A stretch of 64,000 nucleotides of DNA from Candidatus Dojkabacteria bacterium (lineage in GTDB: Bacteria > Patescibacteria > Dojkabacteria > SC72). The notes under the pieces are model-generated. The model did not search any database, had not been told where the DNA came from, and saw only the letters and a list, made by a program, of their open reading frames with translations. This document shows positions 34,956-43,263 of the stretch, piece after piece. The stretch is taken from contig JALNYV010000002.1 in NCBI GenBank assembly GCA_023229785.1, positions 111,350-175,349 on the forward strand. Direction: 5' to 3'. Numbering within the stretch: the first letter of the stretch is position 1; the number at the start of each line of letters is the position of its first letter. A program made the position numbers and the translations under genes.

Positions 34956-35487
34956 TTATATTTTCTTCTGTTATAAAATTCTCTATACCTTTAATTGGTA
35001 TTACCTTTTTCTTTCTTTTAGACTCCTCAAAGTTATGAATGAACTCAGATATGTTTGAATATACCTCAAACTGTTTCATGTGTCCATCAATACCATTAAG
35101 TTGCTCATTTTCATCTAAAATACCTACCTGTTCAGTAGCTTTATATTTAATGTATAGTTCTTGCTTCTCTTTACTAATTCGTCTAAGGAATGCAAAATAG
35201 GTTATCTGAGTGAAATATGCAAATGGATTTTTAGACTTCTCCGGATCAAAGTTTCTAAAGTACATTAGACAGTTTTCAATACCATCTGATACCATTTCTT
35301 CTCTGAAAGAATAGGATGCGAAGTTTGGTTTCCTAGATAAATGCTCTGCTATATCCATAAAGCATTCTCCAATATACTCTGGAATAGGTTTACACTTTAT
35401 ACCATTAAGTTTAGCTTCATCACATTCAGCTTTATATTGAATTAATGCGTTAAAAAAATCTGTGTTGTTTATGTAGTTATTTGCCAT
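34948..35487 (-). CDS. 55: Late-transcription sigma factor (gp55)
   Basis: 179 residues, as in T4 (185). Redirects the host polymerase to TATAAATA promoters with gp45 as activator. YSFREEMVSDGIENCLMYF, then FDPEKSKNPFAYFTQITYFA, is the sigma region 2-like DNA-melting part. It lies downstream of an extended -10 early promoter (35515-35542). Six perfect TATAAATA sites in this window are its likely targets. Confidence 0.92.
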   Translation of the reverse strand: MANNYINNTDFFNALIQYKAECDEAKLNGIKCKPIPEYIGECFMDIAEHLSRKPNFASYSFREEMVSDGIENCLMYFRNFDPEKSKNPFAYFTQITYFAFLRRISKEKQELYIKYKATEQVGILDENEQLNGIDGHMKQFEVYSNISEFIHNFEESKRKKKVIPIKGIENFITEENINE

Positions 35488-35514
35488 AATTATCTCCTTT
35501 TCATAATATAAATT

Positions 35515-35542
35515 AATATAACATATTCTCTGAGAAAAGCAA
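35515..35542 (-). promoter_or_regulatory. Extended -10 early promoter for gp55
   Basis: TTGCTT at 35537-35542, a 16-base spacer and TATATT at 35515-35520 preceded by TGT (extended -10). It is 28 bases ahead of the gp55 start, with an AAGGAG site between them. Confidence 0.65.
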
Positions 35543-35555
35543 GCTTAAAAAAGAC

Positions 35556-35584
35556 TTGACAAACCTAAAAAACCATATTATATT
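35556..35584 (+). promoter_or_regulatory. Plus-strand sigma70-like promoter (possible antisense)
   Basis: TTGACA at 35556-35561, a 17-base spacer and TATATT at 35579-35584 on the plus strand. All genes are on the minus strand, so transcription from it would be antisense to the Sm-like gene, uvsW and beyond. It stands back to back with the gp55 promoter in the largest gene gap of the window. Confidence 0.5.
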
Positions 35585-35616
35585 CCTTGTTGTCAGTTTG
35601 ATTAATTAATACTTAG

Positions 35617-35952
35617 TTAATTAATAGTATTTGATGAGAATGATTGGAGAATATTAGAATATGAATCTTGGAGATTATTAGTTAATACTTCAAGCATCTC
35701 AATGTATTTGTAAATAATTTTAAATTTAGGTTTCATTATGGAAACTACTTGGTGTTGATTTAGTATCATTTTAGTATCATCCACTAAGATATCTGAAATC
35801 CAATTAGCAAAGAACAATAGTTGTCTATCTTCTTGTTTTTTAATGAATAGTACTAAAGGATTCTCAACCTCTAGATTTCCATAGTTAAGGACATTTGTAA
35901 AAGCTATTAAGTCTACTCCTGTTGCTAACCTAATTATTCTCACATCATCCAT
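35617..35952 (-). CDS. Sm-like fold small protein (second copy)
   Basis: 111 residues from MDDVRIIRLATGVDLIAFTN. The opening strand pattern, then LEVENPLVLFIKKQEDRQLL, matches the related protein at 24693-25010 (VKLITFKSGMTILGDV...VKQPVQVV). Start taken at 35952 because it overlaps the uvsW stop by eight bases; a Met 16 codons upstream is less likely. The family is frequent in aquatic T4-likes; no function is known. Confidence 0.65.
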   Translation of the reverse strand: MDDVRIIRLATGVDLIAFTNVLNYGNLEVENPLVLFIKKQEDRQLLFFANWISDILVDDTKMILNQHQVVSIMKPKFKIIYKYIEMLEVLTNNLQDSYSNILQSFSSNTIN

Positions 35953-37408
35953 TTTTAAGTTCGATGTTATAGAACTTGTATTTAAATTTTTCTGAGTCAT
36001 AAATCTTTACCCTCTCAACGAAATGCTTTAGTGTATGGTTATTGTGTTTACCTATTCTTAAATCATCTGCTATATCGAATAATATAGCTTCTTCTTTGTT
36101 ATCTCCAAGTCTAAGAACTCTACCAATTGACTGAAGTACTCTAATAATTGACTTAGATGATGATGTGAATATAACATTATGTAGGTTCCTAATATTAACA
36201 CCAGTACTGAAAGTTCCGAAGGAAGCTATGATAATAGCATTAGTTTCTTTTTCAGTAATAGCTCTAATAGCTTCTCTAGTATCTACATCAGTACCGCCAA
36301 ATACAAAGAATACCTTACGATCTCCAGCTTTCTCTTTAATCATGTCAAAGAGAACTTTACCATGTTTCTCAACATACTGAAAGAGAACTAGAGTATTTCC
36401 TTCTAATGATAATGTTAAATTCTTAATGAAACTATTTCTAGCCTCATTCCTAACAATAAAATCCATTTCTGCTTGATATTCTGACCCCTTAATTAATTTA
36501 CAAGTTGGTTCAGGATATTTTAAAACCAAACACTTAATTTTAAACTTTGATAACTGGTTATTGTCAATCAAGTTAGAAGTTGTAACAGCCTTATAAACCT
36601 TCCCAAATAAGCCCTCTAGGACTAGCCTGTGAGTCTGTGTACCATCAAGAGTACCTGTAGTCCCGATACGATACTTTGCGTTTACACAGGCTGCTAGGAT
36701 GCTTGTTAGAGACTTAGCTTTAAATTGGTGGGCTTCATCTCCAATTATAAAATCATACTGTTCAAAGTACTTCTTAGGTTGATTGTATATACTCTGCCAT
36801 GTAGATATGTTTAAGAACTTTTTTGAGTCCTTATCTTTACCTGCATAGATCATATGACAGTTTTCAGAAGAATCATATCCATATTCCTCAAAGTCTTTAT
36901 ACATCTGAGCAACTAATGATATTGTAGGTACTATTAATAATCCTTTCTTACATTTAGTCTGAAGATATCTAATAATTAAATAAATTATTAGAGATTTCCC
37001 AGATGCTGTTGGAGATAATATTAATAGTCTTTTATTTCTTATCGAATAGACAAAAGATTTTAGTTGATAGTCTCTAACTTTATGAGGAAGATTAAGAGTT
37101 GATATAAATTCTTCAGCTTCAATCACTGAGAACTCTTCGGCACCTGTTATAGATGGATCGATAGCAATAGAGTAGTTTCTAGTCTTACAGAAATCTTCTA
37201 TATAATTGATAAGACCATGATAAACCAATCCTGTTCTGGTATCTAAGAGTCTTATCTTACCATCCCAAATCTTATTCTTGAATGCTGGCATGAACTTATA
37301 GCCGGGAACAAAGAAAGTAAAGTGTTCAGATAACTCCTGAATAGCAAACTGTTCTCCTGTGACTCTTATATAAGCTTCATCCTTTTTATGTAATATTAGA
37401 TCATGCAC
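35945..37408 (-). CDS. uvsW: DNA helicase UvsW
   Basis: 487 residues. RecG-like helicase that resolves replication and recombination intermediates and switches origin use late in infection. LILSPTASGKSLIIYLI is Walker A, FIIGDEAHQFKAKSL is the DEAH box and IGTTGTLDGTQTH is motif III. IGRVLRLGDNKEEAILFD is motif VI. T4 UvsW is 503 residues. It overlaps uvsY by eight bases. Confidence 0.94.
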   Translation of the reverse strand: MHDLILHKKDEAYIRVTGEQFAIQELSEHFTFFVPGYKFMPAFKNKIWDGKIRLLDTRTGLVYHGLINYIEDFCKTRNYSIAIDPSITGAEEFSVIEAEEFISTLNLPHKVRDYQLKSFVYSIRNKRLLILSPTASGKSLIIYLIIRYLQTKCKKGLLIVPTISLVAQMYKDFEEYGYDSSENCHMIYAGKDKDSKKFLNISTWQSIYNQPKKYFEQYDFIIGDEAHQFKAKSLTSILAACVNAKYRIGTTGTLDGTQTHRLVLEGLFGKVYKAVTTSNLIDNNQLSKFKIKCLVLKYPEPTCKLIKGSEYQAEMDFIVRNEARNSFIKNLTLSLEGNTLVLFQYVEKHGKVLFDMIKEKAGDRKVFFVFGGTDVDTREAIRAITEKETNAIIIASFGTFSTGVNIRNLHNVIFTSSSKSIIRVLQSIGRVLRLGDNKEEAILFDIADDLRIGKHNNHTLKHFVERVKIYDSEKFKYKFYNIELKNG

Positions 37409-37856
37409 CTTGTATAAACCTTTCCCACGCTATAAAGTCTCGCAACTGAAAGGTTCTACTATTTAACTCTTTCAGTATAGCATTACATACATCAACAATC
37501 TCATCATGTAATACTTTAATTGCCATTGTTCTTCTTAGATCACTATCACTCTCAAAGTATGTTGGGAGTTCAGCTTTAATGATATAAGGGAATGGTTCCC
37601 AACCTCTAAGTTTAAGAGCTTCATCATCTAATTTACCTGTATAATACTCCCACTTTAATCTCTTCATTTTATTATGTTCAAACTCAGCATTCTTAGACAT
37701 TAATCTATGGTTTGAGAGTATATTTACATACTTTGAATGAAGCTTTGGTATATCTAAAAGTGCCTTACCGGGTTCTGTACGATCTATCTCGGAATCTTGT
37801 TGCCACATTATTAATAGATCATCTAATTGCTTCTTAGGGTTTAATCGCTCAGTCAT
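37401..37856 (-). CDS. uvsY: Recombination mediator UvsY
   Basis: 151 residues. Helps UvsX displace gp32 from single strands. LDDLLIMWQQDSEIDRTE followed by LLDIPKLHSKYVNILSNHR and the MKRLKWEYYTGKLDD segment are typical of UvsY. T4 UvsY is 137 residues. Placed between the tail-terminator-like gene and uvsW as in aquatic T4-likes. Confidence 0.92.
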   Translation of the reverse strand: MTERLNPKKQLDDLLIMWQQDSEIDRTEPGKALLDIPKLHSKYVNILSNHRLMSKNAEFEHNKMKRLKWEYYTGKLDDEALKLRGWEPFPYIIKAELPTYFESDSDLRRTMAIKVLHDEIVDVCNAILKELNSRTFQLRDFIAWERFIQGA

Positions 37857-37869
37857 AATAAAATATCCT

Positions 37870-38403
37870 TTAAATTAATGATTCAATGTCATAGTACGAG
37901 TACCTAAAAGTTGCATCTGCTGTTAATATACTATCTGGTGAATCTGCTGCGTTCATTGGAAAAGAAGAGACAGCTATTGGGAATACATCTATGAACTTAA
38001 ACATATATATAGGTTGATTTGCAGCAGATAATAAAGTTAAATTTGCATCTGAAAACTGTGGAAATCCCTCTCTAACTGTAGGTCTTGCTATATTAGTTAG
38101 ATTCTTATATTCATCAAATCTATTAGGGAATGTCATAGCTCTAATCCAATCATGTATTTCTTTCCATGCTAATAAGTCTTCATCAACTATAAAAGTAATA
38201 TTGAGAATATCATATATCGCTTTTTCTCCTGGTGAATATAACTCAACAAATGGATTAGTTCTTGGGACTTCTGATAATGAAATTCCAGGGACCATTATAG
38301 CTTGACAGAAATATTGGATATTAGGACATCTTGCAAAATGTACCTGAAATTTATTTGATTGTAAGAAATTTGGATTACTTGGTGTTCTTGTAGTTATTGT
38401 CAT
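37870..38403 (-). CDS. 3: Probable tail terminator / sheath stabiliser (gp3-like)
   Basis: 177 residues, the length of T4 gp3 (176). TRTPSNPNFLQSNKFQVHFA followed by IQYFCQAIMVPGISLSEV is a tail-tube-type fold opening. The later part contains LTLLSAANQPIYMFKFIDVF and VSSFPMN. It would cap the tail tube. The order gp23, gp3, uvsY, uvsW is that of aquatic T4-likes. The distinction from a gp19/gp54 paralogue rests mainly on that order. A late promoter lies 19 bases ahead. Confidence 0.7.
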   Translation of the reverse strand: MTITTRTPSNPNFLQSNKFQVHFARCPNIQYFCQAIMVPGISLSEVPRTNPFVELYSPGEKAIYDILNITFIVDEDLLAWKEIHDWIRAMTFPNRFDEYKNLTNIARPTVREGFPQFSDANLTLLSAANQPIYMFKFIDVFPIAVSSFPMNAADSPDSILTADATFRYSYYDIESLI

Positions 38404-38421
38404 AATAATTCTCCTTTCAAC

Positions 38422-38429
38422 TATTTATA
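38422..38429 (-). promoter_or_regulatory. T4-type late promoter (TATAAATA)
   Basis: Exact TATAAATA on the minus strand between the gp23 terminator and the gp3-like gene, 19 bases from that start. Confidence 0.75.
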
Positions 38430-38432
38430 ACG

Positions 38433-38464
38433 AAAAAAGGGAAGAACCGAAGTCCTTCCCTTTT
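38433..38464 (-). terminator. Strong UUCG-loop terminator after gp23
   Basis: On the minus strand GGGAAGGAC-TTCG-GTTCTTCCC forms a nine-pair stem with a tetraloop, followed by six T residues. It lies 26 bases after the major capsid gene, as expected for a highly expressed gene. A late promoter follows immediately. Confidence 0.9.
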
Positions 38465-38489
38465 ATTTACTCTTTGTAAAACTTAACTA

Positions 38490-39818
38490 TTACATTAAAT
38501 TTGCGATTTTGAACGCTCTGTAATAATTATTACTCTGAGCAGTTAATGCACCAGAACCTTGAGTTGCCCCACCAGCAAAAGGATTAGCTACAAGACCATA
38601 ACGAGTCTTGAATCCGATTTTTGGTTGGAAGTTACTTGTATCAACTGCACGAACCATCTGTAGAGGAACATATGGACAATAGAATAAACCAGAGTCATAT
38701 GCGTTACTACCTTTGTATCCGATAACAGCGAATTCACGAGCAGAACTAATAGGTGCATAAGGATCGATATAAACCTTAATACGTCCAAATAGAGTACCAG
38801 CAAAGGTATTACCAGTATCATCTACAGTTAGGTTAACCTGTCCTTGTAGAGCTGATTGATAGTCAAGGATACCAGCCATAGCAAGAGCAGAAGCAACGTC
38901 TGAACTTACGATCATTACGTTACCTTTTCCACGTCTTGTAGTTTTAGCGATAGTATTAGCTTCACGTTCAATTTGGAATGCAAGACCTTTGATTTTTTCA
39001 ACCATCCAACGTCCATTAGAGTCGGTATCTAGATCGAAAGTACCAGCAGTAGTTACACCAACTTGACAACCAGTTTTAGCAACACCGTAGATTGTACGAA
39101 CTACTTCACGGTTGATTTCAGCAAGAATTTCTGAAGAAAGAATGTTACTTAATTCAGTTTCTGCATCAAGACCATGAACAGCTTTTAAATCTTGAGCTAA
39201 CTCTAGAGAATACTCAGCTTTTAGAGCACGAGTTTTAGCTGTTACAGTTACTTTTTCAATACTAAATCCCATCTCTTGGAAGGTAAGGTCTTCAGCGGTA
39301 GATGTTGGCATTGCGATACCAGCTTGAGCATTATTAGCAAATGTTGCACCAGTATTAGCAGCAACATCAACAGTTAATAGAGCCTGTGATGGAGTAGTAT
39401 TACCAGAGAACTGTGAATTGGCTTCGTCATAGAAAGCTTCTACACCAGATCCAGGAACACGATCAGTGCTATACATTGTTCTCATTGCAAAGATAAGCCC
39501 TGTAGGACCAGTCATAGGTTGAACACCACAGACATCATATGCAATAAGGTTAGGTAGAGAACGTCTAACTAAACTAATTAAGATTGGATCGAAACCAGCA
39601 ACAGGTCCAGTAGCAGCAGAACCACCACTAAATCCACCAGTACCAACAGAGTTAGTAGGGGTTGCTTCCTGTAGCATAGATGATTTACCCATCTCTACAG
39701 CTTGATTTTCTAAGATTACAGCGGTAACTGCTCTACGGTATGGATCAGTAATTGGTGCTAGTTCTGGATGATCAAGAACTGATGCCCATCTTTCTTGTAA
39801 TTGTTCGGACAAATACAT
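38490..39818 (-). CDS. 23: Major capsid protein (gp23)
   Basis: 442 residues. Builds the head hexamers. SLVRRSLPNLIAYDVCGVQP and PTGLIFAMRTMYS are the conserved HK97-fold gp23 segments. The prohead protease probably cuts after MLQE near residue 51, before ATPTNS, removing the N-terminal peptide. AAAGGAG seven bases before ATG is a strong ribosome site. T4 gp23 is longer (521); this is the usual short aquatic form. Confidence 0.96.
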   Translation of the reverse strand: MYLSEQLQERWASVLDHPELAPITDPYRRAVTAVILENQAVEMGKSSMLQEATPTNSVGTGGFSGGSAATGPVAGFDPILISLVRRSLPNLIAYDVCGVQPMTGPTGLIFAMRTMYSTDRVPGSGVEAFYDEANSQFSGNTTPSQALLTVDVAANTGATFANNAQAGIAMPTSTAEDLTFQEMGFSIEKVTVTAKTRALKAEYSLELAQDLKAVHGLDAETELSNILSSEILAEINREVVRTIYGVAKTGCQVGVTTAGTFDLDTDSNGRWMVEKIKGLAFQIEREANTIAKTTRRGKGNVMIVSSDVASALAMAGILDYQSALQGQVNLTVDDTGNTFAGTLFGRIKVYIDPYAPISSAREFAVIGYKGSNAYDSGLFYCPYVPLQMVRAVDTSNFQPKIGFKTRYGLVANPFAGGATQGSGALTAQSNNYYRAFKIANLM

Positions 39819-39842
39819 TTTTATTCTCCTTTATTTTTTTAA

Positions 39843-40823
39843 TTAAAATTTTGTACTGCTTTTAGAAATTGCTTGTGATACAGCAGCAACAAAAGCATCA
39901 GTGACAACTGGTTTTGTTCCATCATTCTCTACAGTTTCATGTAGTTGTGATTCGTCTGCTTTTTTCACGCTAATTGGGAAATAACTATTACGGATCGTAT
40001 CAAGTTTACCTCTGTATTCGTCCTCTGTGGAGAATTCAACACTTTCTGCAAGTGTCTTAATTTTTTCAACTTGAGTATCTGTAAGTCCTTCACAAACTGT
40101 ATGAACAACTTCTGATTTTTTTGATTCGATTAATGCTTTACGGTATTCAATACCACGATTAATCTCTTCATCTAATTTAGTTTCTAGATCAACAACCTTA
40201 CCAGATAGTTCATCAACTAAATCAACTTTATCTTCTGGAACATCGATATAATGTTCCACGAAAAGATTCTTTAGACCATTAATAAAGTCTTCAGATAGTT
40301 CGTTACGTAGACCAGATTCAATCGCTACTTCATTTTGTTCAATCCACTGTTCAACAACATAAGAAAGATAATCATCAACTTTCTGAGATAAGTCTTCCTG
40401 AATTTGTTGTACTGCTTCTTCTAACATTCCTGCATATCGTGTTTCAATTTCTTCTTCTAATTGGTTAACACGATCAAGAACACGAGCTTCAAAGATAGTT
40501 GCTGCTTTTTCTTTAAAATCTTCTGATATTGTACCATCTTCAAAAATAGCATCCATATCTTGTTCTACATCTTCTTTCTTTAGATTTGTAGATGGAAGAG
40601 CTGGTGAAGCTGCTGATGGTTTAGTTGTAGGTGCTGTAGCTGATTTAGCTGCTTTTGTTGCATCAATTTTTTCAGAATCATCAGTAGGTTTACCATTCTG
40701 AGGAGTAGGTCCACCAAGATCTACAACTTCAGTTCCAGGAAGTTTTGCTGGAGGCATAGCTGGTGCTTTACCTTTACTTCCTGATAGAATATCTGCTGCT
40801 GCTTCCATTAATTTATTTGACAT
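39843..40823 (-). CDS. 22: Prohead scaffold protein (gp22)
   Basis: 326 residues. Forms the assembly core, later digested by gp21. The N-terminal third is Ala/Pro/Lys-rich and disordered. A long acidic coiled coil (about residues 105-260) follows, containing IFEARVLDRVNQLEEEIETR. The C-terminal portion has YFPISVKK, typical of aquatic gp22. A late promoter lies at 40849-40856. Confidence 0.88.
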   Translation of the reverse strand: MSNKLMEAAADILSGSKGKAPAMPPAKLPGTEVVDLGGPTPQNGKPTDDSEKIDATKAAKSATAPTTKPSAASPALPSTNLKKEDVEQDMDAIFEDGTISEDFKEKAATIFEARVLDRVNQLEEEIETRYAGMLEEAVQQIQEDLSQKVDDYLSYVVEQWIEQNEVAIESGLRNELSEDFINGLKNLFVEHYIDVPEDKVDLVDELSGKVVDLETKLDEEINRGIEYRKALIESKKSEVVHTVCEGLTDTQVEKIKTLAESVEFSTEDEYRGKLDTIRNSYFPISVKKADESQLHETVENDGTKPVVTDAFVAAVSQAISKSSTKF

Positions 40824-40848
40824 TTAAGATTCTCCTTGTTATATTATT

Positions 40849-40856
40849 TATTTATA
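40849..40856 (-). promoter_or_regulatory. T4-type late promoter (TATAAATA)
   Basis: Exact octamer on the minus strand in the 36-base gap between gp21 and gp22, 26 bases ahead of the gp22 start. It would provide extra scaffold and capsid mRNA. Confidence 0.75.
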
Positions 40857-40859
40857 AAA

Positions 40860-41510
40860 TTAAAGTTTTCGTAAATAACTTTCAAAGATTTGAAGAGCAA
40901 CTTCTTCAAGCTGTTTAGTTGAGGCTTTAGTAATTTGCCTCTTAGCTTGATCAAATTCTATCTCTGAAAACTTACCATCGACAAACATCCATTCTTTATT
41001 CTCCATAATCCCATTCACGAAAGCTCCAGGTGCGGATGGATCAGCAACAATATCTGCTGCTGTAGCAATTCTAAGGTCATCTTGAACTAGATTATAACCT
41101 TCTCTAGTCATTGATAAAGTTCCTAAAGCCCTAGAAGAAACACCAATATTTACATCGTTATCAATAAAATTTTTAACTATCTGACCATAAGGAGTATCTA
41201 GAACAAGAGCTTTTCCAAAGAATGTATTATCGTGTTCAACTAATGATATAATTTTATGGGATACTCTTTCTAAATTGATAGAAGGTGTATCAGGATGGCC
41301 TAATTCACCTAATGCTCGATTGCTTTTAATGTATTCTTCGTTATACCTACCAACTTCTTTCCGTAGTGTGTCCATCTTATACATACGGTTATTCCTATTG
41401 ACTTTATTACCAACAAGAAATGTACCCTCTATAAAAAGGCGTTTAACACCATTCTCTGAGGCTTCTGTTAGATATTTAACGTCTTCTACTGCTTCTCTTA
41501 TTAATCTCAT
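40860..41510 (-). CDS. 21: Prohead core protease (gp21)
   Basis: 216 residues (T4 212). Serine protease that matures the prohead by cutting gp22, gp23 and core proteins after Glu. RALGELGHPDTPSINLERVS has the catalytic His near residue 72, and NIGVSSRALG has the nucleophile Ser near residue 125-126. FIEGTFLVGNKVNRNNRMY is the conserved N-terminal strand region. Confidence 0.95.
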   Translation of the reverse strand: MRLIREAVEDVKYLTEASENGVKRLFIEGTFLVGNKVNRNNRMYKMDTLRKEVGRYNEEYIKSNRALGELGHPDTPSINLERVSHKIISLVEHDNTFFGKALVLDTPYGQIVKNFIDNDVNIGVSSRALGTLSMTREGYNLVQDDLRIATAADIVADPSAPGAFVNGIMENKEWMFVDGKFSEIEFDQAKRQITKASTKQLEEVALQIFESYLRKL

Positions 41511-41511
41511 A

Positions 41512-41865
41512 TTAGATTCCTATTAGACCTGGAGTGTATGTACTATCTTTAGTAACTTCTAAAATAATAGTACCACCAGTATTTATAGTAATTATAATCG
41601 ATGAACCAGAATTATTAGCTAAGACATGTCCCATATCAGCTATTCTCATTTCACCTGCTCCATGAAGCATAAGTAATGGTACAGAATTACGAACAATTGC
41701 AATACTACCATTGGTTGACCACATTACACTTTTAATAGAAGCGTTATTAACTGTTTCTATTGAAGAGTTAGCAGTTAAGTCAGCTAATGCTATTGTATAA
41801 GTACCAGCATCAACCGCTCTAATTATTGAACTAGATCGTAATGAATTTTTAGTTTCTTGTGGCAT
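41512..41865 (-). CDS. Small beta-rich virion-region protein (117 aa)
   Basis: 117 residues without catalytic motifs. SIKSVMWSTNGSIAIVRNSV and VLANNSGSSIIITINTGGTI are alternating beta strands. Proteins of this kind lie beside prohead genes in aquatic T4-likes, possibly as a head decoration. It ends two bases before gp21. Confidence 0.65.
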   Translation of the reverse strand: MPQETKNSLRSSSIIRAVDAGTYTIALADLTANSSIETVNNASIKSVMWSTNGSIAIVRNSVPLLMLHGAGEMRIADMGHVLANNSGSSIIITINTGGTIILEVTKDSTYTPGLIGI

Positions 41866-41866
41866 A

Positions 41867-42283
41867 TTAACTTAATCCTAATGAATGTCTTCTACGCATT
41901 GACATTTTGCGCTTTAATAATGACCTTGATAACTTTGAACGTCTTGATGATTTCCAAGAACGCTTTAGTTGTTGAGATCGCCTTAACCTCTGTACTGCTG
42001 AAATTCTACGAATAGATTTACCAACAATCCTATAGCCTTTCATAGCTGATCTGGTAGCATTTCTCTGAATTACGATCTTTCCAGTAGCATCTCTACGAAT
42101 CCTTCTACGAATTCTAGTTACTTTACCTAATTTCTGTATATTAGCGTCTTCTTCAAGTATAGATAATGAGATGTACTGACGAACCTCATCTAAACACTTC
42201 TTAACCTTAATTTCTAAAAGGTTTATTAGTATATGTTTAGCCTCGTCTAATCTATTATTTATTATCGATTGAATAAGGTTCAT
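41867..42283 (-). CDS. Arginine-rich prohead core-type protein (gp68 region)
   Basis: 138 residues, extremely basic in the last 85 (for example RIRRRIRRDATGKIVIQR, then RRLKRSW-like runs). The first 40 residues (MNLIQSIINNRLDEAKHILI) are helical and resemble the N-terminus of the gp67-like protein at 42929, so they may be related. Between gp67 and gp21 T4 has gp68; this protein has the position and size of gp68, but the sequence match is not something I can confirm. The charge suggests DNA or scaffold binding inside the head. Confidence 0.65.
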   Translation of the reverse strand: MNLIQSIINNRLDEAKHILINLLEIKVKKCLDEVRQYISLSILEEDANIQKLGKVTRIRRRIRRDATGKIVIQRNATRSAMKGYRIVGKSIRRISAVQRLRRSQQLKRSWKSSRRSKLSRSLLKRKMSMRRRHSLGLS

Positions 42284-42929
42284 TTCTTCACAAATTCTTT
42301 AACTTTATTGTAACTATCTACATCTCCTAAAACCATATCTATCATCTTAACTTGGTTTTCTTCAGATAGTTCACAGAATACTCTTAATATATTTGATACA
42401 AGTTTTTGCTCTTCAGATATAATAATAGTCTCTTCGGATTGAATAGGTGCATCAATACCTGAACCGTAAGGAACAGAGAAGTGTTTATCTATTTTATCGC
42501 TATAATATAAAGCAACTTTAATGTTGTTAGGAAATAATCTTACATTCTGTCTTTTAAGAACCAAGACGTAAGGAGGATCTTCATTCTTGTTAGCGTGTTT
42601 CTGTTCATCTAACTCAAAGTCTTCACGCTGAACACTCTGAGGTATTATGTCCTTCTTCACAGCAGGATTTAATGCTTTATTATATTTCTTATAGAATGCA
42701 TCTAATCTTTGTTTTTCTTGCTCAACATTCTCACCAACATCAGGTGGATCGACATCAACTTTCTGAACTATATTTCCAAGCTTAATTCGATGCGCTCTTA
42801 AACCCTTATAAGAAATCTACCATTAGCATCAACTGAAGGTACATTGTGTTTATCAGCAGAATATGCGACAGATATGCCCCCACCTCTAACTTCGTCTAAT
42901 TGATGTTTTAAATCAGTTAGAGACTTCAT
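42280..42929 (-). pseudogene. Probable frameshifted prohead-region gene
   Basis: A 43-codon frame (42798-42929, MKSLTDLKHQLDEVRGGG...) ends at TAA. In the -1 frame an open stretch runs from 42816 (SYKGLRAHRIKLGNIVQKVD onward) without any ATG to the stop at 42280; the last 126 codons could start at a GTG at 42660 but no ribosome site is there. A single -1 change in the 42800-42816 window gives one 216-residue protein. The first frame overlaps gp67 by TAATG and the second overlaps the Arg-rich gene by ATGA, as an intact gene would. Either a programmed shift, a mutation, or an assembly error. Confidence 0.6.
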
Positions 42930-43222
42930 TATTTTTTATTTCCAAACGCATTAGATATTGACCTTAAAGCCTTAGTATTACTCTCAGACTTTTTCTTGAT
43001 AACATCAGAATCTTTTTTCTGTTCCTTTGTTGGTTCTTTACCGCTATCATCAGATTCGAAACCTTCTTCGACAACAGGATCACTGAACATATTTTTAGCT
43101 ACATCTACTTTTTTTGCATCAAGAGCCTCAAAAGCTTGACTAGATATCATATTATTGATAGTCTCTTTAGCTTCTGCTGCTTGTCCTGCTGCAACTTGTT
43201 TAACAAATTCTATAGAACTCAT
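42929..43222 (-). CDS. 67: Prohead core protein (gp67-like)
   Basis: 97 residues. SIEFVKQVAAGQAAEAKETI, then ALDAKKVDVAKNMF, matches T4 gp67 in helical pattern. The acidic Glu/Asp-rich section (VVEEGFESDDSGKEP) and basic C-terminus follow. A late promoter (43245-43252) is just ahead. It would be part of the internal prohead core that gp21 digests. Confidence 0.7.
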   Translation of the reverse strand: MSSIEFVKQVAAGQAAEAKETINNMISSQAFEALDAKKVDVAKNMFSDPVVEEGFESDDSGKEPTKEQKKDSDVIKKKSESNTKALRSISNAFGNKK

Positions 43223-43244
43223 TGTATTCTCCTAGTATATTTTA

Positions 43245-43252
43245 TATTTATA
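43245..43252 (-). promoter_or_regulatory. T4-type late promoter (TATAAATA)
   Basis: Exact octamer on the minus strand, 23 bases before the gp67-like gene. It marks a new late unit for the head genes downstream of the inserted adhesin module. Confidence 0.75.
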
Positions 43253-43263
43253 AATCTTTTAAA

